This document shows positions 18,641-27,016 of a stretch of 64,000 bases of DNA, one piece after another; the first letter of the stretch is position 1, and every line of letters starts with the position of its first letter. Where the stretch lies: the NCBI GenBank assembly GCA_963718065.1, contig CAVQYE010000021.1:1-64000 (forward strand). The letters run 5' to 3'. The notes under the pieces are model-generated. The model had not been told where the DNA came from, did no database searches, and saw only the letters and a program-made list of their open reading frames with translations. The stretch comes from CAVPGP01 sp963718065. GTDB taxonomy: Bacteria > Actinomycetota > Thermoleophilia > Gaiellales > Gaiellaceae. The translations under genes were made by a program, and so were the position numbers.

Positions 18641-19663
18641 ATGAGAGCAGTCGTCCACGATCGGTACGGACCTCCGGAGGTACTGCGCGTCGCCGAAGTC
18701 GAGCGGCCCGTGCCGACGGAGGACGAGGTGTTGGTCAGGGTCCACGCCTCGACGGTCACCCGCGGCGACGCGATGGGCGTGCGTCATCGCCAGTACCTGT
18801 TCGCTCGTCTCCTCACCGGCATTCGGCGCCCGAGGCGAACCACATTCGGCGCGGAGTTCGCGGGCCGCATCGAGGAGGTCGGCGCGGCGGTGACCGAGTT
18901 CCGCGTCGGCGACGAGGTGTTCGGCTACAAGGGCGGCGCGAACGCGGAATACGTGGCCGTGCGCGAGAGCGGCGTGATCGCACTGAAGCCGACAGGGATG
19001 ACGGACGAGGAGGCGGCGGCGGTCCCCGACGGCTCGCTGCTCGCGCTCAGCTGCCTGCGCCCGGCCCATCCGCTGCCGGGGAAGAGCGTGCTCGTCTACG
19101 GCGCTGCGGGCTCCGTCGGCACGGCCGCCGTCCAGCTCCTCGCACACCATCTCGAGGCGGCAGACGTGGACGCGGTCTGCGACACGAAGGCCGTCGAGAT
19201 CGTCCGGTCGCTGGGAGCGCGGGACGTCGTCGATCGCCTTCGCGAGGACTTCACGAAGAACGGCAAGACGTACGACGTGATCTTCGACGCGGTCGGCAAG
19301 CACTCGTTCCGCCGCTGCCGGCGCTCGCTGAAGCCGGGCGGGATCTACATCTCGATGGACCTCGGGTTCGCCTATCACGTGCCGCTCTTCGCCCTCGTGA
19401 CGCGGTTCGTCGGGAGCAGGCGGGCGGCGCTCGGCGTCGGCCGCTATCGCACGGAGGATCTCCTCCTCGTGAAGGAGCTCGTCGAGGCGGGGAAGTACCG
19501 ACCCGTGGTCGACCGGACGTACACGATGGACGAGATCGTCGAGGCGACCCGCTACGTCGAGACCGGCCAGAAGACCGGCAACGTCGTGCTTCGCGTCAGC
19601 GACGCAGCGCCCGCGAAGGAACCTGAGCCGGCCGCGAAGGACGAAGAGGAAGTGCCGGCGTAA
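18641..19663 (+). CDS. Zinc-independent MDR-family NAD(P)-dependent alcohol dehydrogenase
   Basis: A 340-residue MDR protein, related in layout to that at 15267. The cofactor motif VYGAAGSVGTAAVQLLA is near residues 149-165 and no zinc ligands are seen. GAGAGGAAG precedes ATG 18641. It follows the Nudix regulator in a probable operon, so it may be part of that regulon. The C-terminus carries a charged extension (EPEPAAKDEEE). A hairpin terminator follows. Confidence 0.87.
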   Translation: MRAVVHDRYGPPEVLRVAEVERPVPTEDEVLVRVHASTVTRGDAMGVRHRQYLFARLLTGIRRPRRTTFGAEFAGRIEEVGAAVTEFRVGDEVFGYKGGANAEYVAVRESGVIALKPTGMTDEEAAAVPDGSLLALSCLRPAHPLPGKSVLVYGAAGSVGTAAVQLLAHHLEAADVDAVCDTKAVEIVRSLGARDVVDRLREDFTKNGKTYDVIFDAVGKHSFRRCRRSLKPGGIYISMDLGFAYHVPLFALVTRFVGSRRAALGVGRYRTEDLLLVKELVEAGKYRPVVDRTYTMDEIVEATRYVETGQKTGNVVLRVSDAAPAKEPEPAAKDEEEVPA

Positions 19664-19670
19664 GGCCGGA

Positions 19671-19696
19671 GGCGCCCTCCCGAGCAGGAGGGCGCC
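19671..19696. terminator. Hairpin between convergent genes
   Basis: Perfect 10-bp stem (GGCGCCCTCC / GGAGGGCGCC) with a 6-base loop between the MDR gene and the cupin gene that converge here. No T-run follows on either side, so it may work as a structural or bidirectional terminator. Confidence 0.6.
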
Positions 19697-19717
19697 GTCG
19701 ACGAGTAGGGGCCGGGC

Positions 19718-20248
19718 TCACGGCCTCCAGCCGCCGGGAAGCGGGTCGCCCAGCTGGACCCCGAAGCGCTCGAACAGCTCGGGGACCGTCTCCGGGCGCA
19801 GCTCGAGGCCGTACCGCTCGCTGAGCTGTGCGACCGCCTCCGGGTCCGCTGCGATCACACCGCCCATGTCGGAGAGCTCCTGGAAGAAGCGCTCGAATCC
19901 GGCCGGCGAGATGATCTCGAGGATCCGGCACGGCTCGTCGCCGGCGTTCCAGAAGGTGTGCCACTGGTTGCGCGGCTTGAACACGAGGTCGCCCGGCCCT
20001 GCCTCGACAACGTCGTCACCCAGGAGCGCGCCCATCCGCCCCTCCAGGACGAAGCTGTATTCGTCCTCGCGCGTGTGCCGGTGCACGGGCGCAGCGAGTG
20101 CGCGCGGCGACATCGGATGCTCGACGAGCGAAAAACGCTCACTCGCCTCGAACCCGTCGATCATGAACCGCACACCGATGCTGCCGAGGAAACCCTCGCG
20201 CCCGTTGTCGGGGCCGACCACTTTCACACCTGCGACTGAAGCTTCCAT
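19718..20248 (-). CDS. Cupin-domain protein
   Basis: A 176-residue cupin starting at ATG 20248; AAAGGAG sits five bases upstream. The metal motif HRHTREDEYSFVLEG is near residue 57 and the second cupin motif PGDLVFKPRNQWHTFWNAGD follows. The C-terminal third is helical with no named domain. It is divergent from the TetR gene at 20327 and probably repressed by it. Related proteins are annotated as quercetin dioxygenase-like; the substrate is unknown. Confidence 0.82.
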   Translation of the reverse strand: MEASVAGVKVVGPDNGREGFLGSIGVRFMIDGFEASERFSLVEHPMSPRALAAPVHRHTREDEYSFVLEGRMGALLGDDVVEAGPGDLVFKPRNQWHTFWNAGDEPCRILEIISPAGFERFFQELSDMGGVIAADPEAVAQLSERYGLELRPETVPELFERFGVQLGDPLPGGWRP

Positions 20249-20302
20249 GGTAACTCCTTTCATCGAACACTAATGTCTCACGAATATACGACACGGGCGA
20301 GC

Positions 20303-20326
20303 GTCTGTCAATATGATTGGACAGAC
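20303..20326 (+). promoter_or_regulatory. TetR operator around a -10 box
   Basis: GTCTGTC (20303-20309) and GACAGAC (20320-20326) are perfect inverted arms with a 10-base spacer. The spacer contains a consensus-like -10 box TATGAT (20312-20317). The TetR start codon begins at 20327, so the message is probably leaderless or nearly so, and repressor binding would cover the promoter. It lies between the divergent cupin and TetR genes and could control both. Confidence 0.65.
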
Positions 20327-20938
20327 ATGTCCGACCAAAAGCGTCCCTACCGGATGAAGCGCCGCGCCGAGCTCGAGGAGGAGACGCGGCGACGGATAAC
20401 CGAGAGCGCCGTCTCCCTCCACGAAGAGGTCGGTCCCGCGCAGACTTCGATCAGCGCGATCGCCGAACGCGCCGGTGTCCGGCGCTCGACCGTCTACCGC
20501 CACTTCCCGGACGAGGAGACGTTGTTCGCCGCGTGCTCGTCGCACTGGCGTGCGGAGAACCCGCCGCCGGACTCGGGTACGTGGTCGTCGATCGAGGACC
20601 ACGCCGAGCGAACGCGCGTCGCCCTCCGCGAGCTCTATGCGTTCTACGACAGCACCGAGGCCATGTACGTCAGCCTGCTCCGCGACGAGCCGCTCGTCCC
20701 GGCCGTTCAGCGCCGACTCCGCGACTTCTACGGCTACCTCAGCTCCATCCAGGACGACCTCGCCGCAGGCCGCGGCCTGCGGGGCCGCCGCGCGCAGTTC
20801 GTACGCGCCGCAATCGGTCACGCGCTCGCATTTCCGACCTGGCGCTCGCTGACGCGCGAGCAGGGGCTCAGCGACGACGACGCCGTCGAGCTGATGTGGC
20901 GGCTCGTCGAGGAAGCCGCGAGCGCGGGTCGCGCCTAA
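20327..20938 (+). CDS. TetR-family transcriptional regulator
   Basis: A 203-residue TetR protein with helix-turn-helix ISAIAERAGVRRSTVYRHFP near residues 45-65. The start at ATG 20327 is preferred because the operator/-10 element ends at 20326. The C-terminal domain is all-helical and unassigned. It is divergent from the cupin gene at 19718-20248, which is its likely target together with itself. Confidence 0.9.
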   Translation: MSDQKRPYRMKRRAELEEETRRRITESAVSLHEEVGPAQTSISAIAERAGVRRSTVYRHFPDEETLFAACSSHWRAENPPPDSGTWSSIEDHAERTRVALRELYAFYDSTEAMYVSLLRDEPLVPAVQRRLRDFYGYLSSIQDDLAAGRGLRGRRAQFVRAAIGHALAFPTWRSLTREQGLSDDDAVELMWRLVEEAASAGRA

Positions 20939-20946
20939 GACGAGGT

Positions 20947-21360
20947 CTAGACTTCGATGGCCGGTGCGGCCGCGTACTCCTCGTCGGTGACGTGGTCGCC
21001 CCACGTCGCGGAGGTGCCTTCCTCGTCGACCTGGAGCATCGCGAGGTGGGTCATGAAGCGATTCGGCGCCGCGCCGTGCCAGTGGTGCTCGCCTGGCTCG
21101 AAGAAGACGCGGTCGCCGGGCCGGATCAGCTCGACCGAGCCGCCACGTCGCTGGCAGAGACCGACTCCTTCCACGACCCAGATCGTCTGACCGTTCGGGT
21201 GCGTGTGCCACGCCGTGCGCGCTCCGGGGGTGAAGTGGACGGAGCTCGCGTGCACTCGCGAGCCGTCCGATGGCGCCGCGACGGTGTCGACGTAAACCGC
21301 GCCGGTGAACCAGTCGCTAGGACCGGCGTTCGTGTCGAGGCTGTTCCTCGTGATCTGCAT
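20947..21360 (-). CDS. Cupin-domain protein (mandelonitrile lyase-like family)
   Basis: A 137-residue single-domain cupin. The first motif VHFTPGARTAWHTHPNGQTI carries the His pair and Glu follows in WVVEGVG; the second motif is RPGDRVFFEPGEHHWHGA. This size and pattern match cupins related to hydroxynitrile lyases and carboxymuconolactone partners. Its first 44 bp overlap the end of the XRE regulator gene on the same strand, so the two are coupled. Confidence 0.82.
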   Translation of the reverse strand: MQITRNSLDTNAGPSDWFTGAVYVDTVAAPSDGSRVHASSVHFTPGARTAWHTHPNGQTIWVVEGVGLCQRRGGSVELIRPGDRVFFEPGEHHWHGAAPNRFMTHLAMLQVDEEGTSATWGDHVTDEEYAAAPAIEV

Positions 21361-22222
21361 CGATGCTCTCCTCGTCGGTTGTCGCCGTCCAGCTGGCGAG
21401 CAGGCTCAGCGCTTCCTCGGATCTCGAGCCGGGCTCGGTGGTGTAGACGAACATGATCAGGCCGGGATCGGCCGCGAGCTCCATCGCCTCGAAGCTGACG
21501 GTGAGCTCGCCGACGACCGGGTGATGGAAGCGTTTCTGGCCCGCGTCGTGCTTGCCGACGTCGTGCGCGGCCCAGAGCGTCCGGAACAGCTCGCTCCGCG
21601 TCGACAGCTCACCGACGAGGTTCGAGAGCTCGCGGTCGTACGGGTCGCGGCCGGCCTCCGCGCGCAGGATGGCGACGACGTCCTTCGCGACGCGCTCCCA
21701 GTCGACGTAGAAGTCGACGGCACGAGAGTCGAGGAACACGAAGCGCGCGGTGTTCGGCGGCCCGAATGGACTGTCAAAGTGTCCCGAGTAGAGCGCGCGG
21801 CCGAGCGGGTTCGCCCCGAGAATGTCGAGCCGGCCGTTGCGCACGAATGCCGGCAGGCCGACCATCGCGTCGAGCATGTGCTGCACGCTCGGCCGAATCG
21901 CCTGCTGCTTGCGCCGGCCCCGCCGAAGTGTTGCCGGATGCGCAGCTCGCGCGAGGTCGAACAGATGCGCGCGCTCCGCATCGTCGAGCTGCAGCGCGCG
22001 GGCGAGTGCCTCGAGCACCGTCTCGGAGACGCCGCTCGCGTTGCCGCGCTCGAGCCGGGTGTAGTAATCGACGCTGACTCCCGCGAGCAGCGCGACCTCC
22101 TCACGGCGAAGTCCGGGCACTCGCCGGGCGCCGCTGCCGTACGTGCGCAGACCCGCCTGCTCGGGAGTGATCTTGGCCCGCCTCGTGGTCAGGAATTCAC
22201 GGATCTCGGTCTTGGCGTCCAT
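21317..22222 (-). CDS. XRE-family regulator with MmyB-type ligand domain
   Basis: A 301-residue regulator starting at ATG 22222. The helix-turn-helix LRREEVALLAGVSVDYYTRL with the following ERGNASGVSETVLEALARAL is the MmyB/YgzL actinobacterial signature. Residues 100-270 form the PAS-like MmyB ligand domain, which binds fatty acids or similar small molecules in characterised members. It is divergent from the aldo/keto reductase at 22323 and an inverted repeat lies between them. Confidence 0.88.
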   Translation of the reverse strand: MDAKTEIREFLTTRRAKITPEQAGLRTYGSGARRVPGLRREEVALLAGVSVDYYTRLERGNASGVSETVLEALARALQLDDAERAHLFDLARAAHPATLRRGRRKQQAIRPSVQHMLDAMVGLPAFVRNGRLDILGANPLGRALYSGHFDSPFGPPNTARFVFLDSRAVDFYVDWERVAKDVVAILRAEAGRDPYDRELSNLVGELSTRSELFRTLWAAHDVGKHDAGQKRFHHPVVGELTVSFEAMELAADPGLIMFVYTTEPGSRSEEALSLLASWTATTDEESIDADHEEQPRHERRS

Positions 22223-22261
22223 TTCGCGAGCGTAACGCCCTCGCGCGTGCGCTGAGGGGGT

Positions 22262-22283
22262 CTGTCGATACCTGGATCGACAG
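22262..22283. promoter_or_regulatory. Operator-like inverted repeat
   Basis: CTGTCGAT (22262-22269) and ATCGACAG (22276-22283) form a perfect 8-bp dyad with a 6-base spacer, midway between the divergent XRE and aldo/keto reductase genes. Likely the MmyB-type regulator site; binding is inferred. Confidence 0.6.
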
Positions 22284-22322
22284 GGCCGGACACGCGGCGC
22301 GGCGACCTGCTTCAGTGCAGCC

Positions 22323-23307
22323 ATGAACCAGACACGCACACTCGGAAACACCAAGCTCGAGGTCTCGGCGATCGGCCTCGGCTGTATGGGGATGAGCCAG
22401 AGCTACCTCCCGATTCCCGACAGAGCCGAAATGATCGGGCTGACTCGGGCGGCGGTCAAACGAGGCGTGACGTTCTTCGACACGGCACAGGTGTACGGGC
22501 CGTTCACGAACGAAGAGCTCGTCGGGGAAGCACTCGAGCCGGTCCGCGATCAGGTCGTGATCGCGACGAAGTTCGGCTTCGACCTCGAAAGCGGGCACGG
22601 CGGTCTCGACAGCAGGCCGGAGACGATCAAGCGCAGCGTCGAGGATTCGCTGAAGCGGCTGCGCACCGACACGATCGACCTCCTCTACCAGCACCGCGTC
22701 GACCCGAACGTCCCGATCGAGGACGTCGCGGGCACCGTCAAGGAGCTGATCGAAGCCGGCAAGGTCAGGCATTTCGGCCTCTCCGAGGCAGGGGTGCAGA
22801 CGATCCGCCGCGCGCACGCCGTCCAGCCGGTCGCCGCCCTCCAGAGCGAGTACTCGCTGTGGTGGAGGGAGCCGGAGGAAGCGATCCTGCCGGTGCTCGA
22901 GGAGCTCGGCATCGGCTTCGTGCCGTTCAGCCCGCTCGGGAAGGGCTTCCTGACCGGGAAGATCGACGAGACGGCCGAGTTCGAGAGCGGCGACTTCCGT
23001 AACACCGTGCCGCGCTTCACCGACCCCGCCGCACGCCGAGCCAATCTCGCCTTCGTCGAGCTGCTGACCCGCATCGCGGAGCGAAAGAACGTCACGCCCG
23101 GCACAGATCGCACTCGCCTGGATTCTCGCCCAGAAGCCCTGGATCGTCCCGATCCCCGGCACCACCAAGCTGCACCGGCTGGAGGAGAACCTCGCCGCGG
23201 CCGACATCGAGCTGACGCCGGACGATCTCCAGGAAATCGAACGCGCGGAGATCAAGGACGAGGGCGCCCGCTACGCCGAAGCGAACGAGCGGATGATCGA
23301 CCGCTGA
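22323..23307 (+). CDS. Aldo/keto reductase, one frameshift
   Basis: About 327 residues after correction. N-terminal part: LGCMGMSQSY, catalytic Asp/Tyr in FFDTAQVYGPFTNEE, Lys in ATKFGFD, His in LLYQHRVDPN. The frame slips by +1 around 23095-23101 (CGCCCGGCAC in place of an expected CGCCGGCAC). The corrected C-terminus reads AQIALAWILAQKPWIVPIPG, TTKLHRLEENLAAADIELT and ends at TGA 23305-23307. It belongs to the AKR group with YhdN- and IolS-like proteins. The downstream zinc dehydrogenase is 12 bp away in the same operon. Confidence 0.85.
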
Positions 23308-23319
23308 AAGGAGCTTGAG

Positions 23320-24351
23320 ATGAAGGCAACGCTCATGTACGGCGCCGGCGACGTCCGCGTCGAAAACGTCCCGGACGCGTCGATCCAGGAGCCGACGGAC
23401 GCGCTGCTCCGCGTCACGCGCGCCTGCATCTGCGGCTCGGATCTCTGGCCTTACACGCAGCTCGAGCAGTCCGAGCACGGCCGCCGGATGGGCCACGAGT
23501 TCATCGGTCTCGTCGAGGCAGTCGGCTCCGAGGTACGGACGATCAAGCCCGGGGACCTCGTCGTAGCGCCCTTCGCGTGGTCCGACGGAACCTGCGAGTT
23601 CTGTCGCGAGGGGCTGCACACCTCCTGCCTGCACGGCGGCTGGTGGGGCGGCGAGCTCGACGGCGGCCAGGGCGAGGCGGTGCGAGTCCCGCAGGCCGAC
23701 GGTACGCTCGTCGTCCTGCCGGTCGGAGAAGACGACGCGCTGATGCCTTCGTTGCTGACGCTCTCCGACGTGATGGGCACCGGACACCATGCGGCGCGCC
23801 ACGCTCAGGTGGCGCCCGGAAAAACGGCTGCGATCGTCGGCGATGGCGCGGTCGGCCTCTGCGGTGTCATCGCCGCGAAGCGCCTCGGAGCCGAGCGGAT
23901 CTTGATCCTCGGGCGCCACGCCGACCGGATCGCGCTCGCGCAGGCCTTCGGTGCGACCGACGTCGTCTCGGAACGCGGCGAGGAGGCAGTCGAGCGCGTC
24001 CGCGCGCTCACCGGCGGCCTCGGCGTCCACTCGGTGCTCGAATGCGTCGGCCACACCCAGTCGATGGAGACCGCGCTCGGCATCGTCCGGCCCGGTGGCG
24101 CTATCGGCCGCGTCGGCGTCCCGCAGCACGAGGAGATCCCGACGACGAGGAAGACCTTTTTCGACAACGTGACCATCAGCGGCGGCCCCGCTCCCGCCCG
24201 TGCGTACATCGAGGAGCTGCTCCCGGATGTCATGGAGGGCCGGATCGAGCCGGGCCGCGTCTTCGACAGCGTCGTCGGGCTCGACGAGGTGCCCGCCGGC
24301 TATCGCGCGATGAACGAGCGCGAGTCGATCAAGGTGATGGTCAAGCCGTGA
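23320..24351 (+). CDS. Zinc-dependent alcohol dehydrogenase
   Basis: A 343-residue MDR enzyme with the zinc sites present: catalytic Cys in ACICGSDLWPY, GHEFIG with His and Glu, and Cys residues of the structural site in CEFCREGLHTSC (three visible). The cofactor motif is VGDGAVGLCGVIAAKRLGA. AAAGGAG precedes the ATG. Layout matches glutathione-independent formaldehyde or threonine dehydrogenase relatives, but the substrate is not clear. It is co-transcribed with the frameshifted aldo/keto reductase under the divergent XRE regulator. Confidence 0.88.
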   Translation: MKATLMYGAGDVRVENVPDASIQEPTDALLRVTRACICGSDLWPYTQLEQSEHGRRMGHEFIGLVEAVGSEVRTIKPGDLVVAPFAWSDGTCEFCREGLHTSCLHGGWWGGELDGGQGEAVRVPQADGTLVVLPVGEDDALMPSLLTLSDVMGTGHHAARHAQVAPGKTAAIVGDGAVGLCGVIAAKRLGAERILILGRHADRIALAQAFGATDVVSERGEEAVERVRALTGGLGVHSVLECVGHTQSMETALGIVRPGGAIGRVGVPQHEEIPTTRKTFFDNVTISGGPAPARAYIEELLPDVMEGRIEPGRVFDSVVGLDEVPAGYRAMNERESIKVMVKP

Positions 24352-24353
24352 CC

Positions 24354-24385
24354 AGGTCCGGCGCCGGGCCGCCGGCGCCGGACCT
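24354..24385. terminator. Bidirectional hairpin terminator
   Basis: Perfect 12-bp stem (AGGTCCGGCGCC / GGCGCCGGACCT) with an 8-base loop, directly after the zinc dehydrogenase stop and before the convergent HYR gene stop at 24400. No T-run. Confidence 0.65.
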
Positions 24386-24399
24386 GTCCCGTCATCGAA

Positions 24400-26667
24400 T
24401 CAGCAGCCGATCACAGCCCTGATCCGAATCGCATCCGCGACGAGCTCGGCGCGTTCCGCCGCTGTGAACGCCTTCGCTGGCGCGAGCTTCACGGCCGCCA
24501 TGTAGACGTTGAGCCCGAGACACGCCGCGCGCGGGTTGCGCGCCACGAGCGAGTCAGCAGCTGACTGGAGCGCCGCGCTCACCGCGGGCTTCAGCGCCGG
24601 CAGGTCGAGGAACGCAACCGTCTTGCCGATCAGCGCGGCGATCTGCTCGCCTGCGCCGCGCACGTGCACCATGAAGCGGGCCGTCGCCGCGTTGCCCGCC
24701 GCGTCGGTCGCGAGGCACGAGACGGTCGTGTTGCCGATCGCGAACACGGTCCCCGACGCCGGCGTGCAGACGAGGGTCGGCGCCAGGTCACGGTCGTCGT
24801 GCGCCGACGCCGCGTACGTGACCCTCGCGCCGGTCTGCGCCGTCGCGTCGACGGTGAGGCCCGTCGGCACGGTGATCACCGGCGGAGCGCTGTCGAGTGC
24901 GAGCACGCGCGCGACCGCGTAGGACGAGAAGTGCCCGACGACGCCGTCGAAGCGGACGAACGCGGGATTCCCGGTCGTGGGAGTGCCGTCGGCCGCGAGT
25001 GTCGCGATTGCGACGCAGGCGTCGGCGGCCGGCGTCTGCGAGCTCGTGCAGACCGGGAACGCGGTGTACGTCGAGCCAGCGGCGTCGCCCTTGCCGACGA
25101 TCGTGGCCGTGCCGGACGCGAGCGAGTTCAGGAGCGCCGCCCGTCCGACCGCGTCGAGCTGCGCCATGTCGACCGTGAACGAGAGCTGCGCGTTCGAGTT
25201 CAGGGTCGGCACGTCGAACGCGAACACGAACGTCCCGATCGGATCGATCACCGCGGTCGTGCCGTCGGCGGCAGTGCCGTTCTCCGCCGGGTCGTCGAAG
25301 CGGTACGTGATCGTGAACCCGGTCGGTCCGTCGAACGCGCCGGCCGGCAGGACGGCGTGCAACTGCGCCGCGCCCTCGAGCATCGTGATCTCGGTTACAC
25401 CGTCGGCGGTCACAGCTCCGACGATGCCGGCCATGGTCGAGATGTCGATCGAACCGCTCACGGTCGTCACGTCGCCGATGTTGATGACCGCGGCACCGTT
25501 GTCGGCGATGTCGATGCTGCCGCCGATTTGCCCGTTGCCGGCACTGATGACGGTCGCGTTCTGGTTCCCGCTGATTTCGAGGTCGCCGCCGGTGCTGGTG
25601 TCGCCGACGTCGATCGCGTTCGCCGAGCCGTTGTCGACGATCCGGACGCTGCCGTCGACGATCACCGGCCCGGTGAACCCGACGTGCGTGAGACCGGGGT
25701 TGTGCTCGACGATCAGGTCGCCGTGAACGGCCTTCAGGTTCGGCAGCGAGATCTCGGGACAGCCGGGAAGATTGCGGAAGATCAGGCTCCCGTTCACGGT
25801 CGTGATCCCGGCGAGCAACGGGTCGTCACAGCTCGTCACGACGACGTTGCCGGACGGCGGCGCGAACGGATCAGTCCAGTGGTTGTCGACGACGTTCGGC
25901 CCCGACACGGTGTAGCCGGCCGGAATGTCGTTCAGCACCGGCTTCGCCGGGTCGAAGCTCACCTGGAGCTTCTCGACGGGGTTGCCGAAATCCCCGCCGA
26001 ACGTCGACAGAGCCGGGCTGCCTGCGAAGCGACCGCCCACGTTGAGGACCATCGTGATCGGGATCGGAGTGTTCGTCCGCACGCCGAACGCTGTCCCGAT
26101 CACATCGCCGTGCACGCGGTACCCGCCCGGGACCGGATCGAAGGCGAGCCCAAGGGTGTTGACCCGCGAGTCGCCGAAAGAGTTGAGCTCCGACTGGCGA
26201 GCGAACGGCCCGACCGACATCTCGACGCCGAGGCCGCCGCACGCGCCTGAGCCACAGACGGGAATGCCGAGGAAGCCGTCGATGTGGACGTTCACGGACA
26301 TGTTGATCTCGCCGTCCGGGCCGGCGACGGTGAGCTCGGTCGTCGAGATCGCCTGCACCGACGGGTTGAACGGGTAGAAGAGGCCCGAGGGCACCGTGAC
26401 CGAGCCGGCCATGCGTGCCCGGACGATGCCCGGGCCGGCCTGCATCCCGTAGTCGGCGTGGCCGACGGCGTTGTTGTCGCCAATCATCGTGCCGGTCACG
26501 CTCAGCGGATCCGACGATGTCTGGTCGAGCCCGCCGCTCGACGGCGACCAGTCCTGGTTGCCTCCGGCGATGACGCGGTACGTGCCGCCGGCGGCGAGGG
26601 CGCGTCCTGCGCCGCAGACGCTGGCGACGAGCACCGCCGCCAGCAGCAGAAAGAACGTGCGTCTCAT
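24400..26667 (-). CDS. Secreted HYR-domain protein with beta-solenoid-like middle
   Basis: A 755-residue exported protein with a clear signal peptide (RRTFFLLLAAVLVASVCGAG, cleaved after RALA). Residues 30-270 show no named domain. Residues 280-430 hold short repeats built on DNGSANAID, GDLEISGNQNATV and GGSIDIADNGAAV that suggest a beta-helix or leucine-rich-like recurrence. An HYR (hyalin) repeat follows near residues 600-680 (PPVITVPTGLTVDATAQ, GNTTVSCLATDAAGNAA). It is likely extracellular and adhesive or binding. ATG 26667 overlaps the stop of the DUF4242 gene as ATGA. Confidence 0.75.
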   Translation of the reverse strand: MRRTFFLLLAAVLVASVCGAGRALAAGGTYRVIAGGNQDWSPSSGGLDQTSSDPLSVTGTMIGDNNAVGHADYGMQAGPGIVRARMAGSVTVPSGLFYPFNPSVQAISTTELTVAGPDGEINMSVNVHIDGFLGIPVCGSGACGGLGVEMSVGPFARQSELNSFGDSRVNTLGLAFDPVPGGYRVHGDVIGTAFGVRTNTPIPITMVLNVGGRFAGSPALSTFGGDFGNPVEKLQVSFDPAKPVLNDIPAGYTVSGPNVVDNHWTDPFAPPSGNVVVTSCDDPLLAGITTVNGSLIFRNLPGCPEISLPNLKAVHGDLIVEHNPGLTHVGFTGPVIVDGSVRIVDNGSANAIDVGDTSTGGDLEISGNQNATVISAGNGQIGGSIDIADNGAAVINIGDVTTVSGSIDISTMAGIVGAVTADGVTEITMLEGAAQLHAVLPAGAFDGPTGFTITYRFDDPAENGTAADGTTAVIDPIGTFVFAFDVPTLNSNAQLSFTVDMAQLDAVGRAALLNSLASGTATIVGKGDAAGSTYTAFPVCTSSQTPAADACVAIATLAADGTPTTGNPAFVRFDGVVGHFSSYAVARVLALDSAPPVITVPTGLTVDATAQTGARVTYAASAHDDRDLAPTLVCTPASGTVFAIGNTTVSCLATDAAGNAATARFMVHVRGAGEQIAALIGKTVAFLDLPALKPAVSAALQSAADSLVARNPRAACLGLNVYMAAVKLAPAKAFTAAERAELVADAIRIRAVIGC

Positions 26668-26951
26668 GAGGTCTCTCCTCCTTCGAAGTCGAGCCGCAGG
26701 GCCTCGTCGACGCGCGTCACGCCGAGGTCCGCCCGGAGCGCGGCGGCCCTCACCGCCTGCGCCGACGAGCCCTCGTACAGGAAGAAGCAGGCGCCGTCCT
26801 CGGGGACGTAGATCGAGCGGAGGAAGCGGACCTGGTTGCCCTCGCGCCGCAGCTCTATGGTCGCCTGCCTGGCCCGCGCGGTCGCGTTCCGGATGTCCGC
26901 CCGCCCGCCGCGGGGAAGGCGGAGCTCGACCGTGTAGCGCGCGAGCTGCAT
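26664..26951 (-). CDS. DUF4242 small protein
   Basis: 95 residues from ATG 26951 (MQLARYTVELRLP). The motif VRFLRSIYVPEDGACFFLYE is diagnostic of DUF4242, a ferredoxin-like fold family that includes the nickel-binding SCO4226. The gene is coupled to the secreted HYR protein and lies just downstream of the LAL regulator, on the same strand. Confidence 0.75.
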   Translation of the reverse strand: MQLARYTVELRLPRGGRADIRNATARARQATIELRREGNQVRFLRSIYVPEDGACFFLYEGSSAQAVRAAALRADLGVTRVDEALRLDFEGGETS

Positions 26952-27016
26952 GGAAACGACGCTAGGTCGCGTGGCCGTCAGCACGAAAGTGTGGAGACCC
27001 ACACGGATTCGCGTGC

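Noticed and set aside
21317..21360. A frameshift at the 44-bp overlap of the XRE and cupin genes
   Set aside because: Both frames give family-like ends and no stop in another frame would give a cleaner junction, so the overlap is accepted.
20947..21360. Assigning the cupin as a hydroxynitrile lyase
   Set aside because: The fold and His motifs are shared by many cupins; activity cannot be read from sequence.
24664..26250. Long plus-strand open frame of 528 codons opposite the secreted HYR protein
   Set aside because: Arg/His-rich low-complexity translation; it mirrors the strongly coding minus strand, which has a signal peptide and domains.
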